A stretch of DNA of 5,511 nucleotides, taken from positions 1 through 5,511 of the forward strand of contig JAJYOS010000489.1 in assembly GCA_021796055.1 (NCBI GenBank), read 5' to 3'. The position numbers were made by a program, and so were the translations under genes. The notes beneath the pieces were generated by a model. That model was not told the DNA's origin, searched no databases, and saw only the letters and a program-made list of their open reading frames with translations. The DNA is from Bacteroidota bacterium (GTDB lineage: Bacteria > Bacteroidota > Kryptoniia > Kryptoniales > JAKASW01). Every line of letters starts with the position of its first letter. Within the stretch, counting starts at the first letter, position 1. This document shows, in pieces, positions 1-5,511 of this stretch.

Positions 1-365
1 TGCCGGATCGGACGGGGAAAAACTGGCTGAAGGGCAATTCCGTCCGCTGGGACCGGAATGCGAAGCCCGAAGTCATCATAAACGCGTTTCCGGGGAAGAA
101 GGATTTCTCGAACAGCTTCACGTACGTGGATCGTTTCTCGAACGACAGCGTCAGGCAGATAAGTATCTCTGAGGCAGGAAACCGGATCCATGTAACCGTG
201 CCACCGCTTGGATGCGACGCGCGCGTCGTCTTTTACAATGTAGTGCCAAAAGGGGAACTTAAAGTGAACGGGAAGAGGGCGGACGCGAAGATTGATAAAG
301 AGGTGAGGACAGTGGAGGTTAGCATTCGGAAGGGGCAAGACAACGAGGTGATCCTGCGAAGGTAG
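1..365 (+). CDS. C-terminal fragment of an unrecognised beta-rich protein (5' end outside window)
   Basis: The reading frame is open from position 3 to the TAG at 363-365, giving about 120 C-terminal residues of a gene that begins upstream of the window. A GTG at 126 is in frame, but it lies in continuous coding sequence and is not a convincing start. The visible part alternates short hydrophobic strands (ISIS, IHVTV, RVVFYNV, VEVSI, EVILRR) with charged turns, as in a terminal beta-sandwich domain. Such domains occur at the C-termini of many secreted carbohydrate-active or surface proteins, but no catalytic motif is visible and I do not recognise the family. The gene converges on the next one, with 28 bases between the two stop codons and no clear terminator hairpin. 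I am confident that it is coding and not of its function. Confidence 0.75.
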   Translation, partial: PDRTGKNWLKGNSVRWDRNAKPEVIINAFPGKKDFSNSFTYVDRFSNDSVRQISISEAGNRIHVTVPPLGCDARVVFYNVVPKGELKVNGKRADAKIDKEVRTVEVSIRKGQDNEVILRR

Positions 366-393
366 AAGGATGTTCAAAGTGAGCGGATGCTTA

Positions 394-1110
394 TCAGGAT
401 GGATGGGTCAGAAATGAATATTTGTGATACTCATCTTTGGGTATTTCATATTTACGCAACAGATCAATGAAAAGCACCTGAGCACTTTGAATGAATGTCT
501 CCAAGTCTCTAATTGCGATCCAGTGAATGAACTGAGACGTTGCGGCGGACTCGCTGCTTTTGAATGCGATCCCCAGCAACCGAGGATTCAATCTCCCGGC
601 AGTCCAGAGGTACCAGAAGCTCTCGGTTGAACGGTACAAGTCCTGTATGCTTTCGGTGACGGTCATCCGGTTGGATAGCCTCTGGATATTGATGACCGCC
701 GTCCGCTTACTTCCAGTTGACCAGAATTCTTCCGTGCTGTGGCTATCAAGATTCGGGACTGACTGAAATACTACGGAGTGGCGATGTAGCCAAACGGGAC
801 GTAACAGTCTCAACCTTGGGAAAATTTGCGGTAACGCGTTGCTTGCTTCCATGAGTCCTGACAGTAGATCGCTCGATTTGATTGCGAAGAGGGTCTGCTC
901 TTGGCGTTCTTTCTTCTCATCAATCCAAGTCCGGTGTACGTCCATGATATCTGATTGAGTCAGCAAATTCAGAGTGATGTGTTCACTTTTACCTGCCGTG
1001 TCGCCCATAATCAATTTTCCCTTTCCTCGAGCAATAAACCCTTCAAGCAACTGGATACGTCTTGCGCCCAGCGGGAAAGCCGACGATGAATGACCGTTCC
1101 TCTCTTTCAT
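394..1110 (-). CDS. Hypothetical protein, 238 residues, divergent from the restriction operon
   Basis: The ORF runs from ATG at 1110 to TGA at 394-396. I do not recognise the product. It has no signal peptide and no obvious membrane segment, so it is probably cytoplasmic. The C-terminal half is rich in aromatic and hydrophobic residues (SFWYLW, FIHWIAI, VLFIDLLRKY) and looks like a folded alpha/beta domain. GDTAGKS near residues 36-42 resembles a P-loop but is one residue short of GxxxxGK[ST]. The ATG at 1110 has no good ribosome binding site. An in-frame ATG at 1008 is preceded by a purine-rich AGGAAAGGG ending about 10 bases before it, and would give a 204-residue protein starting MGDTAGK. 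The gene is divergent from the methyltransferase across 171 bases, so it may be part of the same acquired module, perhaps as an accessory or regulatory gene. That role is inferred only from position. Confidence 0.65.
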   Translation of the reverse strand: MKERNGHSSSAFPLGARRIQLLEGFIARGKGKLIMGDTAGKSEHITLNLLTQSDIMDVHRTWIDEKKERQEQTLFAIKSSDLLSGLMEASNALPQIFPRLRLLRPVWLHRHSVVFQSVPNLDSHSTEEFWSTGSKRTAVINIQRLSNRMTVTESIQDLYRSTESFWYLWTAGRLNPRLLGIAFKSSESAATSQFIHWIAIRDLETFIQSAQVLFIDLLRKYEIPKDEYHKYSFLTHPS

Positions 1111-1246
1111 ATGGAGAAAGATATTCCGCCGATCTGAAAGTTGCCAGAAACCCGAACGAGATTAAGCCAAAATCACTTAGTCATGTTCATCCGCAAAGTA
1201 ACAATTTGAAGCCGCCATTTCGTTCGCCCGGTATCGGCCTTGCCAC

Positions 1247-1275
1247 TTGTTCACGCTTAAGTTGCGTGTTAACTT
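1247..1275 (+). promoter_or_regulatory. Candidate promoter with overlapping inverted repeats before the methyltransferase gene
   Basis: TTGTTC at 1247-1252 and TAACTT at 1270-1275 are 17 bases apart, a weak match to -35/-10 elements (3 of 6 bases each). Two short inverted repeats overlap this stretch: CACGC (1252-1256) with GCGTG (1264-1268), and AAGTT (1259-1263) with AACTT (1271-1275). Transcription from this -10 would begin close to the start codon at 1282/1285, giving an almost leaderless mRNA, and no Shine-Dalgarno sequence is visible before that start. The repeats could be an operator, since restriction operons are often controlled at this point by an HTH protein or by the methyltransferase itself. 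This is a pattern-based proposal only. Confidence 0.3.
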
Positions 1276-1281
1276 TTTACC

Positions 1282-2880
1282 GTGATGGAGATTCATGATA
1301 TAGCGCCGTTTGAAGACGAGCTCCCTACTGAGTTTGCGGACAGATTGGGAACTCAATACTCTGCCGATGTTACCAAGATCCACAAGAAGGAAAACGGACA
1401 GTTCTTCACACCAACTGCAATCGCACGTTTCATGGGGGGAATGGCCGGTACGCCGAAGGACTCAATTCGCATTCTGGATCCAGGTTGCGGTACAGCTATC
1501 CTGGCTTGTGCGCTCGTGGAGAAGCTCGTTGGTAAGTCTGAGAGTCTGAGCTCAATTCAGATAACTGCCTACGAGACAGACAGAGAAATTCAGCCGTACG
1601 CTTACAAGGCGCTCGAGTACCTTAAAGTTTGGCTTGGAAGCAGAAGCATCGAGCTCGGGTTCGAGATCGTGTCAAAAGACTTCATACTCGAAAACCGCCA
1701 CGTCTTTGAAGACAGTCGCACCATGAGTCTCTTTAACCGGCCGCACGCCGGACGATTCGATTATGTCATTGCCAATCCGCCATATTTCAAACTCTCGAAA
1801 GAAGACCCAAGAGCAAAAGCCTCTGCGAGCGTTGTCAGCGGGCAGCCGAATATTTATGCCCTCTTCATGGCTGTCGCTTCCAAGCTGCTGAGCGATGACG
1901 GTGAGTTCGTTTTTATCACACCGAGGAGTTTTGCATCCGGAAATTATTTCAGAGCTTTCCGCGACTTCTTTTTGTCGAACGTGCAGGTGACTCGAATCCA
2001 CCTGTTCGCTTCCCGCAAGGAAACATTCAGCCGTGATGAGGTCCTTCAGGAACTCCTCATCATGAAGGCAACGCCATTGAAGCAGAATGCACCGGCCCCT
2101 GAAATCATAGTTTCCTCTTCGCATGGATTGAGGAACCTGGATCCTTCGAGCGAGAAGGCATATCCGCAATCTCAATTGATCGACTTGAACTCTCGTGAGA
2201 AGATATTGCACCTGCCCGTTAGCGGTGCGGAAGAAAACGTTATCAACCTCTTCAGAAGCTGGAGTCACCGATTGAGAGACTACGGCATCGAGATATCCAC
2301 CGGACCTGTCGTTGCTTTCAGGGCGCGGAAATTCATCCGGGACAGATTTGAAAACGGTAACGTCGTTTTAGCCCCTCTTTACTGGCTGCACAACGTCATT
2401 AAGATGAACATCGAATGGCCGGTTCATAAGGTCGGCAAAGGTCAGTATATAGAGATTTGCCAGGCGAGCGAGCCGGTGCTCATTCCGAATTGCAACTACG
2501 TGCTGCTGCGGCGGTTCAGTGCGAAGGATGACAGGAGTCGGTTGATCGCCGCTCCATATTTTGTTAATCCTAATATGCCAGAATACATTGGAGTCGAGAA
2601 CAAGGTGAATTATATCTACCGTACCAAGGGGAATCTGGAGAGAAGTGAGGCTGTTGGTCTTGCGGCACTTTTGAACAGCAAGCTCTTCGATACCTATTTC
2701 AGGACGTTTAACGGAAACGTAAATGTAAGTGCGACCGAATTGAGGGAAATGCCGCTGCCACCGTTAGAGACAATTAAAGAAATTGGCAACCGGATAATCG
2801 GGCACAACGATTTTTCAGAATCGAGCGCGAGTTTAGCGGTAGCAGAGTTTCTTAACCAAGAGGAAGTCGCATCGGCATGA
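1282..2880 (+). CDS. Type II N6-adenine DNA methyltransferase (gamma class, Eco57I/PstI-like)
   Basis: This enzyme transfers a methyl group from S-adenosylmethionine to adenine N6 in a specific DNA site, protecting the host from the endonuclease encoded next to it. The 532-residue protein has the gamma-class motif order: motif X GQFFTP (residues 39-44), motif I DPGCG (66-70) for cofactor binding, an acidic motif II around E98-D100, KDF (132-134) near motif III, and the catalytic NPPY (165-168). Residues from about 300 onward would hold the target recognition domain. Length and domain order fit PstI/BsuBI-type methylases of about 500 residues. Translation can start at GTG 1282 or at the next codon, ATG 1285. 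An in-frame TAA at 1270 rules out anything further upstream, and no ribosome binding site separates the two choices. The stop codon overlaps the endonuclease start as ATGA, so the two are probably translationally coupled. Methyltransferase activity is near certain. CTGCAG specificity is only inferred from the partner. Confidence 0.95.
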   Translation: MMEIHDIAPFEDELPTEFADRLGTQYSADVTKIHKKENGQFFTPTAIARFMGGMAGTPKDSIRILDPGCGTAILACALVEKLVGKSESLSSIQITAYETDREIQPYAYKALEYLKVWLGSRSIELGFEIVSKDFILENRHVFEDSRTMSLFNRPHAGRFDYVIANPPYFKLSKEDPRAKASASVVSGQPNIYALFMAVASKLLSDDGEFVFITPRSFASGNYFRAFRDFFLSNVQVTRIHLFASRKETFSRDEVLQELLIMKATPLKQNAPAPEIIVSSSHGLRNLDPSSEKAYPQSQLIDLNSREKILHLPVSGAEENVINLFRSWSHRLRDYGIEISTGPVVAFRARKFIRDRFENGNVVLAPLYWLHNVIKMNIEWPVHKVGKGQYIEICQASEPVLIPNCNYVLLRRFSAKDDRSRLIAAPYFVNPNMPEYIGVENKVNYIYRTKGNLERSEAVGLAALLNSKLFDTYFRTFNGNVNVSATELREMPLPPLETIKEIGNRIIGHNDFSESSASLAVAEFLNQEEVASA

Positions 2881-3836
2881 GCAAACTCGAAGAAGCCAAG
2901 AAGATACTGGAAGCCTTAGGACTTCCACGAAAACAGCAGAACGAGCGTTCGGCGCTTACGCTTTTAGCGTTGTGTAATGTCAAGAGAACAGATAAATGGT
3001 CTCAGGCTAGACAGGCAAGCATGTCCGTTGTAGGAAACAGGAGGAACCCCAAGTATCCCGGTGTTATGCGCTTCATCGCAGAGCATTACGGAAGGCACTA
3101 CGCGGAGAATTCGCGCGAGACATTCAGACGCCAAACGCTCCATCAATTTGTTCAGGCCGGGGTCGTCGACCATAACCCCGATGAACCTGGTTTACCAACC
3201 AATAGTAAGGATAACCATTATAGGCTGACAACCGAGGCATTGAGAGCCGTACAAGCTTATGGAACAGAGAATTGGAAGGAGGAGCTCGGTAAATTCAAGA
3301 AGAGGTTTGGGAGCCTTCGCCAGAAATATTCCGGCCAGCGAAAGGTTAAGATGCTTTCTCTCATACTTACTAACGGTGCCGGACTCAACTTTTCTCCCGG
3401 AAAGCACAACGAGCTTCAGATAGCAATCATTGAACAATTTGCTCCGAGGTTCGCGCCAGGCAGCACTCTCCTTTTTGTCGGCGACACCGCTAACAAAGAT
3501 CTATACTGCGATGCGAATGGATTGAAGAGCCTTGGCGTATCATTCGACCAGCACAACAAATTTCCGGATGTGGTACTCTATGATAAGAAGCGGAAATGGC
3601 TTTTTCTGATCGAGGCGGTCACTTCGCACGGGCCGGTATCACCTAAACGCGTTATTGAACTTGAGGGTCTTCTTGCGAACTGTAAGGCTGGAAAAGTATA
3701 TGTGACAGCGTTTCCCGACTTCAAGGAGTTCAAGAGACATACCGGCGACATAGCGTGGGAGACCGAAGTCTGGTTGGCTGATTTCCCCGATCACATGATT
3801 CACTTCAACGGCAACCGGTTCGTCGGACCCCGATGA
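2877..3836 (+). CDS. BsuBI/PstI-family type II restriction endonuclease
   Basis: The product is predicted to cleave unmethylated DNA at the site modified by the upstream methyltransferase. The 319-residue length matches the family (about 320). Residues 1-140 form a charged, mostly helical N-terminal domain, as in BsuBI/PstI enzymes. The C-terminal catalytic domain carries the family landmarks: HNELQ (177-181) and an IIEQFAPRFAPG segment, LFVGDT (199-204), then FPDVVLYD (229-236) and LIEAVTSHGP (244-253). D231 and E246 are the likely metal-binding acids of a PD-(D/E)XK-like core. The position usually held by lysine, two residues after E246, is valine (V248), and as far as I recall EAVTSHGP is normal in this family. 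The start ATG (2877) overlaps the methyltransferase stop, and the TGA (3834-3836) overlaps the ATG of the HTH remnant. No frameshift or internal stop is seen, so the gene appears intact. Family members known to me recognise CTGCAG. Confidence 0.93.
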   Translation: MSKLEEAKKILEALGLPRKQQNERSALTLLALCNVKRTDKWSQARQASMSVVGNRRNPKYPGVMRFIAEHYGRHYAENSRETFRRQTLHQFVQAGVVDHNPDEPGLPTNSKDNHYRLTTEALRAVQAYGTENWKEELGKFKKRFGSLRQKYSGQRKVKMLSLILTNGAGLNFSPGKHNELQIAIIEQFAPRFAPGSTLLFVGDTANKDLYCDANGLKSLGVSFDQHNKFPDVVLYDKKRKWLFLIEAVTSHGPVSPKRVIELEGLLANCKAGKVYVTAFPDFKEFKRHTGDIAWETEVWLADFPDHMIHFNGNRFVGPR

Positions 3837-4009
3837 AAAGGCGTCGAGGATGGGTGAGGAAACTCAAAGGGAGGCTTGCTGCTACTGCTGCGGAAAGAAT
3901 GATGACCGAAGACTACCTCCAACCAAACCGTATTATATCCCGCCCGCTTGCCACAGAAATTGAGGTGTCCGCGACAACAGTTCTCGCTATTGTAAATGGG
4001 AAGTGGTAG
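3833..4009 (+). pseudogene. Truncated HigA/VapI-type XRE helix-turn-helix protein (58 residues)
   Basis: This short ORF begins on the ATGA that ends the endonuclease gene and stops at TAG 4007-4009. Residues 24-58 align without gaps to the N-terminal half of HigA-type antitoxins as I recall them: TEDYLQP corresponds to the 'EEFLKP' helix, PLATEIEVS to the second helix, and TTVLAIVNGKW to the recognition helix ending in the hallmark NGK[RW]. The family then continues with an ITADTALRL-like helix and reaches about 90-100 residues. Here a stop follows NGKW, and I see no continuation in any forward frame. The first 22 residues are unusually basic (MKRRRGWVRKLKGR) and do not resemble the usual HigA N-terminus. 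A downstream start at 3899, preceded by GGAAAG, is possible. It may be a relic of a toxin-antitoxin pair that lost its toxin and 3' end, or a minimal DNA-binding regulator coupled to the endonuclease. HTH homology is well supported. Function is uncertain. Confidence 0.7.
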
Positions 4010-4045
4010 GGCAGAGCGGCCGGGAATTGCCCCAGCCCGGATGCG

Positions 4046-4249
4046 TCATCTCTTCCGTTTCATCTTCCCTTTCACCTTTTCGAGCAGCCTTCTCGCCCAC
4101 AAGAACTCCGTCGCGAGAATAGTCAGGGCAAGAGGTATTACAATTATCGCCGGGCCGGGGAGGACTAGCATCGCCACACCAGCCAAGAGGAGCGTAAAAC
4201 CGAAAACGGCAACGGCGATCCTCCGAATTTGCCTGACAGTTTTATTCAT
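4046..4249 (-). CDS. PGPGW-family small membrane protein
   Basis: This 67-residue protein fits the putative transmembrane PGPGW family, which has no established function. Two hydrophobic segments (about residues 11-30 and 34-47) flank the turn LPGPAIIVIP (30-39). They are followed by the family's typical LATEFLWARR and a strongly basic tail (KVKGKMKRKR) that should stay in the cytoplasm. The canonical 'PGPGW' reads PGPAI here, so the signature glycine-tryptophan pair is replaced while the rest of the pattern is kept. The ATG at 4249 is supported by AGAGG six bases upstream on the minus strand (4256-4260). The gene stands alone and points toward the restriction module. The 273 bases between it and the next gene hold the divergent promoters, but I could not assign its -10/-35 with confidence. 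An opposite-strand ORF over the same region is a shadow. Confidence 0.88.
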   Translation of the reverse strand: MNKTVRQIRRIAVAVFGFTLLLAGVAMLVLPGPAIIVIPLALTILATEFLWARRLLEKVKGKMKRKR

Positions 4250-4427
4250 GCACGACCTCTTATTCTATGCGGGTTCCCTTTACGTATATTAGCTGGTAAT
4301 CGCATCGTAAGCCACATCCGACAGGGCAAGACGTGATTGGAACTCTCACCGCGGCATGCCATATTCATCTGCAGGGCTGTTAATCCAATCTATTATCGTC
4401 ACCGAAGCACCAACCGCACTCGTTTGG

Positions 4428-4475
4428 CAGTTCTTCCGATAGGGAAGAGCTGGCGGTCATGAAGGGTGGCTCTTC
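4428..4475 (+). promoter_or_regulatory. Leader element with two mutually exclusive hairpins
   Basis: Three segments can pair in two ways. Segment A (4428-4437, CAGTTCTTCC) pairs with B (4443-4452, GGAAGAGCTG) over 10 bp with one G-U pair and a 5-base loop. B can instead pair with C: GAAGAGC (4444-4450) and GCTCTTC (4469-4475) form 7 perfect pairs plus two possible inner G-U pairs, with a loop of about 14 bases. The element lies 48-95 bases before the outer-membrane protein start. No T-run follows either stem, so it does not look like an intrinsic terminator. AGGGAAGAG (4441-4449), mostly within B, sits 9 bases before a possible leader ORF start at 4459, so the A:B hairpin could hide that ribosome binding site. 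The pairing is directly visible. Regulation is inference. Confidence 0.4.
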
Positions 4476-4533
4476 AATGGACTCAACGCGAGGGAAGGTA
4501 AACAAAATCGGATGGCTTTCGGATGAAGACTAA
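4459..4533 (+). CDS. Possible 24-codon leader ORF overlapping the outer-membrane protein start
   Basis: ATG at 4459 opens a 24-residue frame (MKGGSSMDSTRGKVNKIGWLSDED) that ends at TAA 4531-4533, eleven bases inside the downstream beta-barrel gene. It is preceded at a 9-base distance by AGGGAAGAG. The downstream gene at 4523 lacks a good ribosome binding site of its own, so translation through this ORF could deliver ribosomes to it. The peptide has no recognisable motif, and a random ORF of this length is common. I list it only because of the overlap and the hairpin context. Confidence 0.2.
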   Translation: MKGGSSMDSTRGKVNKIGWLSDED

Positions 4534-5317
4534 AACGATCACACTATTTTTACCCGTATTTTTGCTTTCAGCTTTTCAATTTGCGATCGCGCAAACCGGC
4601 GGGGAATTCTATTTAGGCGGGAGCTTTGGCGGGAGCGACTTCCACATTGAAGACATTCACGCGTCTCCGCTAATTTTCAGAAGCGTCGGAATCGCCCCGG
4701 CGTTAGAACTTGTTTACAAGGCGAACGAGAATGTGCAGTACGCCGAGGCATCCTTTTACAGCGATAACCTTTCCGCAACCAACGGCAACTTTAACACTGA
4801 TAACTGGCGCGGGAGGGTAAGATATTCGTACCTCCATTCGGTCCTCCGCTTCAGCGAAGATCTCAGATTGTTTCTCGGCGGCTCGTTGAGCTCATTTTTT
4901 TGTGCGTCGGATTATTACTATTCCCTGTCGGGGAATTTCAGCGGGAGGGCGATTTCTTCATGGTACTGGAGCCACTCGCTGGACCTCTCATTACTTGTCG
5001 ATTACACTCCTGCATATCGCGAATCGGTTTCGTTGTTTGCTTTCTTTCCGGTCGTCAGCAACGTATCCCGCCCGCAATACTCGTCGAGCGGTGATTACAG
5101 CTACACCGAGAACGACTGGAAGATAAAGGATTTCGGCACGACCGAATCGTTCCTGAAGAATTCCTCCGTGAATACCATTCTCATTTACCAGAGGCCGCTC
5201 GCGGGAGATTTTAATCTTCAACTGAGCTACGAATTTTCTTATTCGTTCTACGGGACGCCGCAGGACATCAGTATGTACATGAACGATTTCCGGGTGGGAT
5301 TCTTCTATGCCTTCTAA
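4523..5317 (+). CDS. Outer-membrane beta-barrel protein, function unknown
   Basis: The 264-residue product starts with a clear Sec signal peptide: a basic N-terminus (MKTKT), a hydrophobic core at residues 6-18, and a probable cut after AIA at 23, before Q24. The mature part is glycine-, serine- and aromatic-rich with alternating strands (EFYLGGSFGG, RGRVRYSYLHSVLRF, SWYWSHSLDLSLLVDY, FNLQLSYEFSYSFYG). It ends in DFRVGFFYAF with a terminal phenylalanine, the usual recognition signal for the outer-membrane assembly machinery. This fits a small barrel of roughly 10-14 strands. No binding or catalytic motif is visible, so the substrate or role cannot be named. The ATG at 4523 has no clear Shine-Dalgarno sequence, but the next residues form the signal peptide, so the start is sound. 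A lipoprotein gene follows 87 bases downstream on the same strand, and the two may be co-transcribed. Confidence 0.85.
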   Translation: MKTKTITLFLPVFLLSAFQFAIAQTGGEFYLGGSFGGSDFHIEDIHASPLIFRSVGIAPALELVYKANENVQYAEASFYSDNLSATNGNFNTDNWRGRVRYSYLHSVLRFSEDLRLFLGGSLSSFFCASDYYYSLSGNFSGRAISSWYWSHSLDLSLLVDYTPAYRESVSLFAFFPVVSNVSRPQYSSSGDYSYTENDWKIKDFGTTESFLKNSSVNTILIYQRPLAGDFNLQLSYEFSYSFYGTPQDISMYMNDFRVGFFYAF

Positions 5318-5404
5318 CCCGGCAAATTCATCCGCTTCGATCAAGGAGAGGGTGCTTTTCCCCGGCTATTAGCGTTCGTCGATAATGAATGTCAGGAAAC
5401 AAAA

Positions 5405-5511
5405 ATGAAGAATATTGTCACGATAATTCTTGCGTCGGTATTAATAATCGGCTGCGAAGAGAAACTCCTCGGTCCGGATGCTGAAAACACACCGCAGGAG
5501 TACCCGGACGT
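5405..5511 (+). CDS. Lipoprotein, N-terminal part (runs off window)
   Basis: The frame starts at ATG 5405, preceded by AGGA at 5394-5397 with a 7-base gap, and is open to the window end. The N-terminus is a lipoprotein signal: MKN, a hydrophobic stretch (IVTIILASVLII), then the lipobox IIGC with the lipidated cysteine at residue 17. The mature protein begins CEEKLLGPDAENTP, an acidic, flexible linker typical of lipoproteins that reach the outer membrane in Bacteroidota-type bacteria. Only about 35 residues are visible, so the functional domain is outside the window and no family can be given. It lies 87 bases downstream of the beta-barrel gene on the same strand with no terminator seen between them. 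It could be a partner in an envelope complex. Confidence 0.8.
   Translation, partial: MKNIVTIILASVLIIGCEEKLLGPDAENTPQEYPD

Noticed and set aside
985..1005. GDTAGKS in the divergent hypothetical protein as a P-loop NTPase motif.
   Set aside because: Only three residues separate the glycine from GKS instead of four, and no Walker B or hydrophobic strand pattern follows.
1672..2268. A 198-codon open frame on the minus strand inside the methyltransferase gene.
   Set aside because: It is antisense to a region encoding part of the methyltransferase, including the conserved motif IV (NPPY), and its translation shows no family features. It is a shadow.
3850..3963. A 37-residue cysteine-rich ORF (CCYCCG near the start, CH near the end) in another frame over the HTH remnant, zinc-finger-like at first sight.
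   Set aside because: The HTH frame has a gap-free family match over the same bases. The cysteines come from GCTGCTACTGCTGC-type repeats that encode alanines in that frame, and the spacing fits no known finger.
4020..4040. CCGGG/CCCGG inverted repeat between the HTH remnant and the PGPGW gene as a bidirectional terminator.
   Set aside because: The stem has only 5 bp with an 11-base loop and no T-run follows on either strand.
3996..4292. A 98-codon plus-strand frame over the PGPGW gene.
   Set aside because: The minus-strand product is a recognisable family member with a good ribosome binding site, so the plus-strand frame is its shadow.
4250..4522. Search of this spacer for tRNA, small RNA genes, insertion-sequence ends or a CRISPR-like repeat.
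   Set aside because: Apart from the paired leader segments and the possible leader ORF, I see no cloverleaf, terminal inverted repeats or regularly spaced repeats.
4991..5344. A 117-codon minus-strand frame overlapping the beta-barrel gene.
   Set aside because: The plus-strand frame has a signal peptide and a proper C-terminal barrel signal, while the minus frame has no recognisable pattern.

Overview
The window looks like a chromosomal segment from a bacterium of the Bacteroidota/Ignavibacteriota (FCB) type, with roughly balanced base composition. This is suggested by an outer-membrane beta-barrel gene followed by a small lipoprotein gene, the style of their signal sequences, and a PGPGW-type membrane protein. 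The assignment is an inference from gene style, as no phylogenetic marker is present.

Layout from left to right: the 3' end of an unrecognised, beta-rich protein gene (+, ends 365); an unrecognised 238-residue gene on the minus strand (394-1110); a 171-base divergent spacer with a candidate promoter/operator; a type II restriction-modification operon made of a gamma-class N6-adenine methyltransferase (1282-2880) and a BsuBI/PstI-family restriction endonuclease (2877-3836), joined by an ATGA overlap; a truncated HigA/VapI-type helix-turn-helix remnant that starts on a second ATGA overlap (3833-4009); a small PGPGW-family membrane protein on the minus strand (4046-4249); a 273-base spacer with a leader hairpin that can pair in two ways and a possible 24-codon leader ORF; an outer-membrane beta-barrel protein (4523-5317); and the 5' end of a lipoprotein gene that runs off the window (from 5405).

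The restriction genes form the accessory core. The methyltransferase would protect host DNA, and the endonuclease would cut unmethylated DNA at the same site. By family the site is probably CTGCAG, although the sequence does not prove this. The module (about 394-4009) lies between the 3' ends of two convergent genes, as expected for an acquired cassette. The HTH remnant at its right edge suggests an eroded toxin-antitoxin or regulator gene. The right third of the window is envelope-related and appears unrelated to restriction.

I do not see a clearly new defence system. The least explained parts are the divergent 238-residue gene, the HigA remnant coupled to the endonuclease gene, and the alternative-pairing leader in front of the outer-membrane protein gene.
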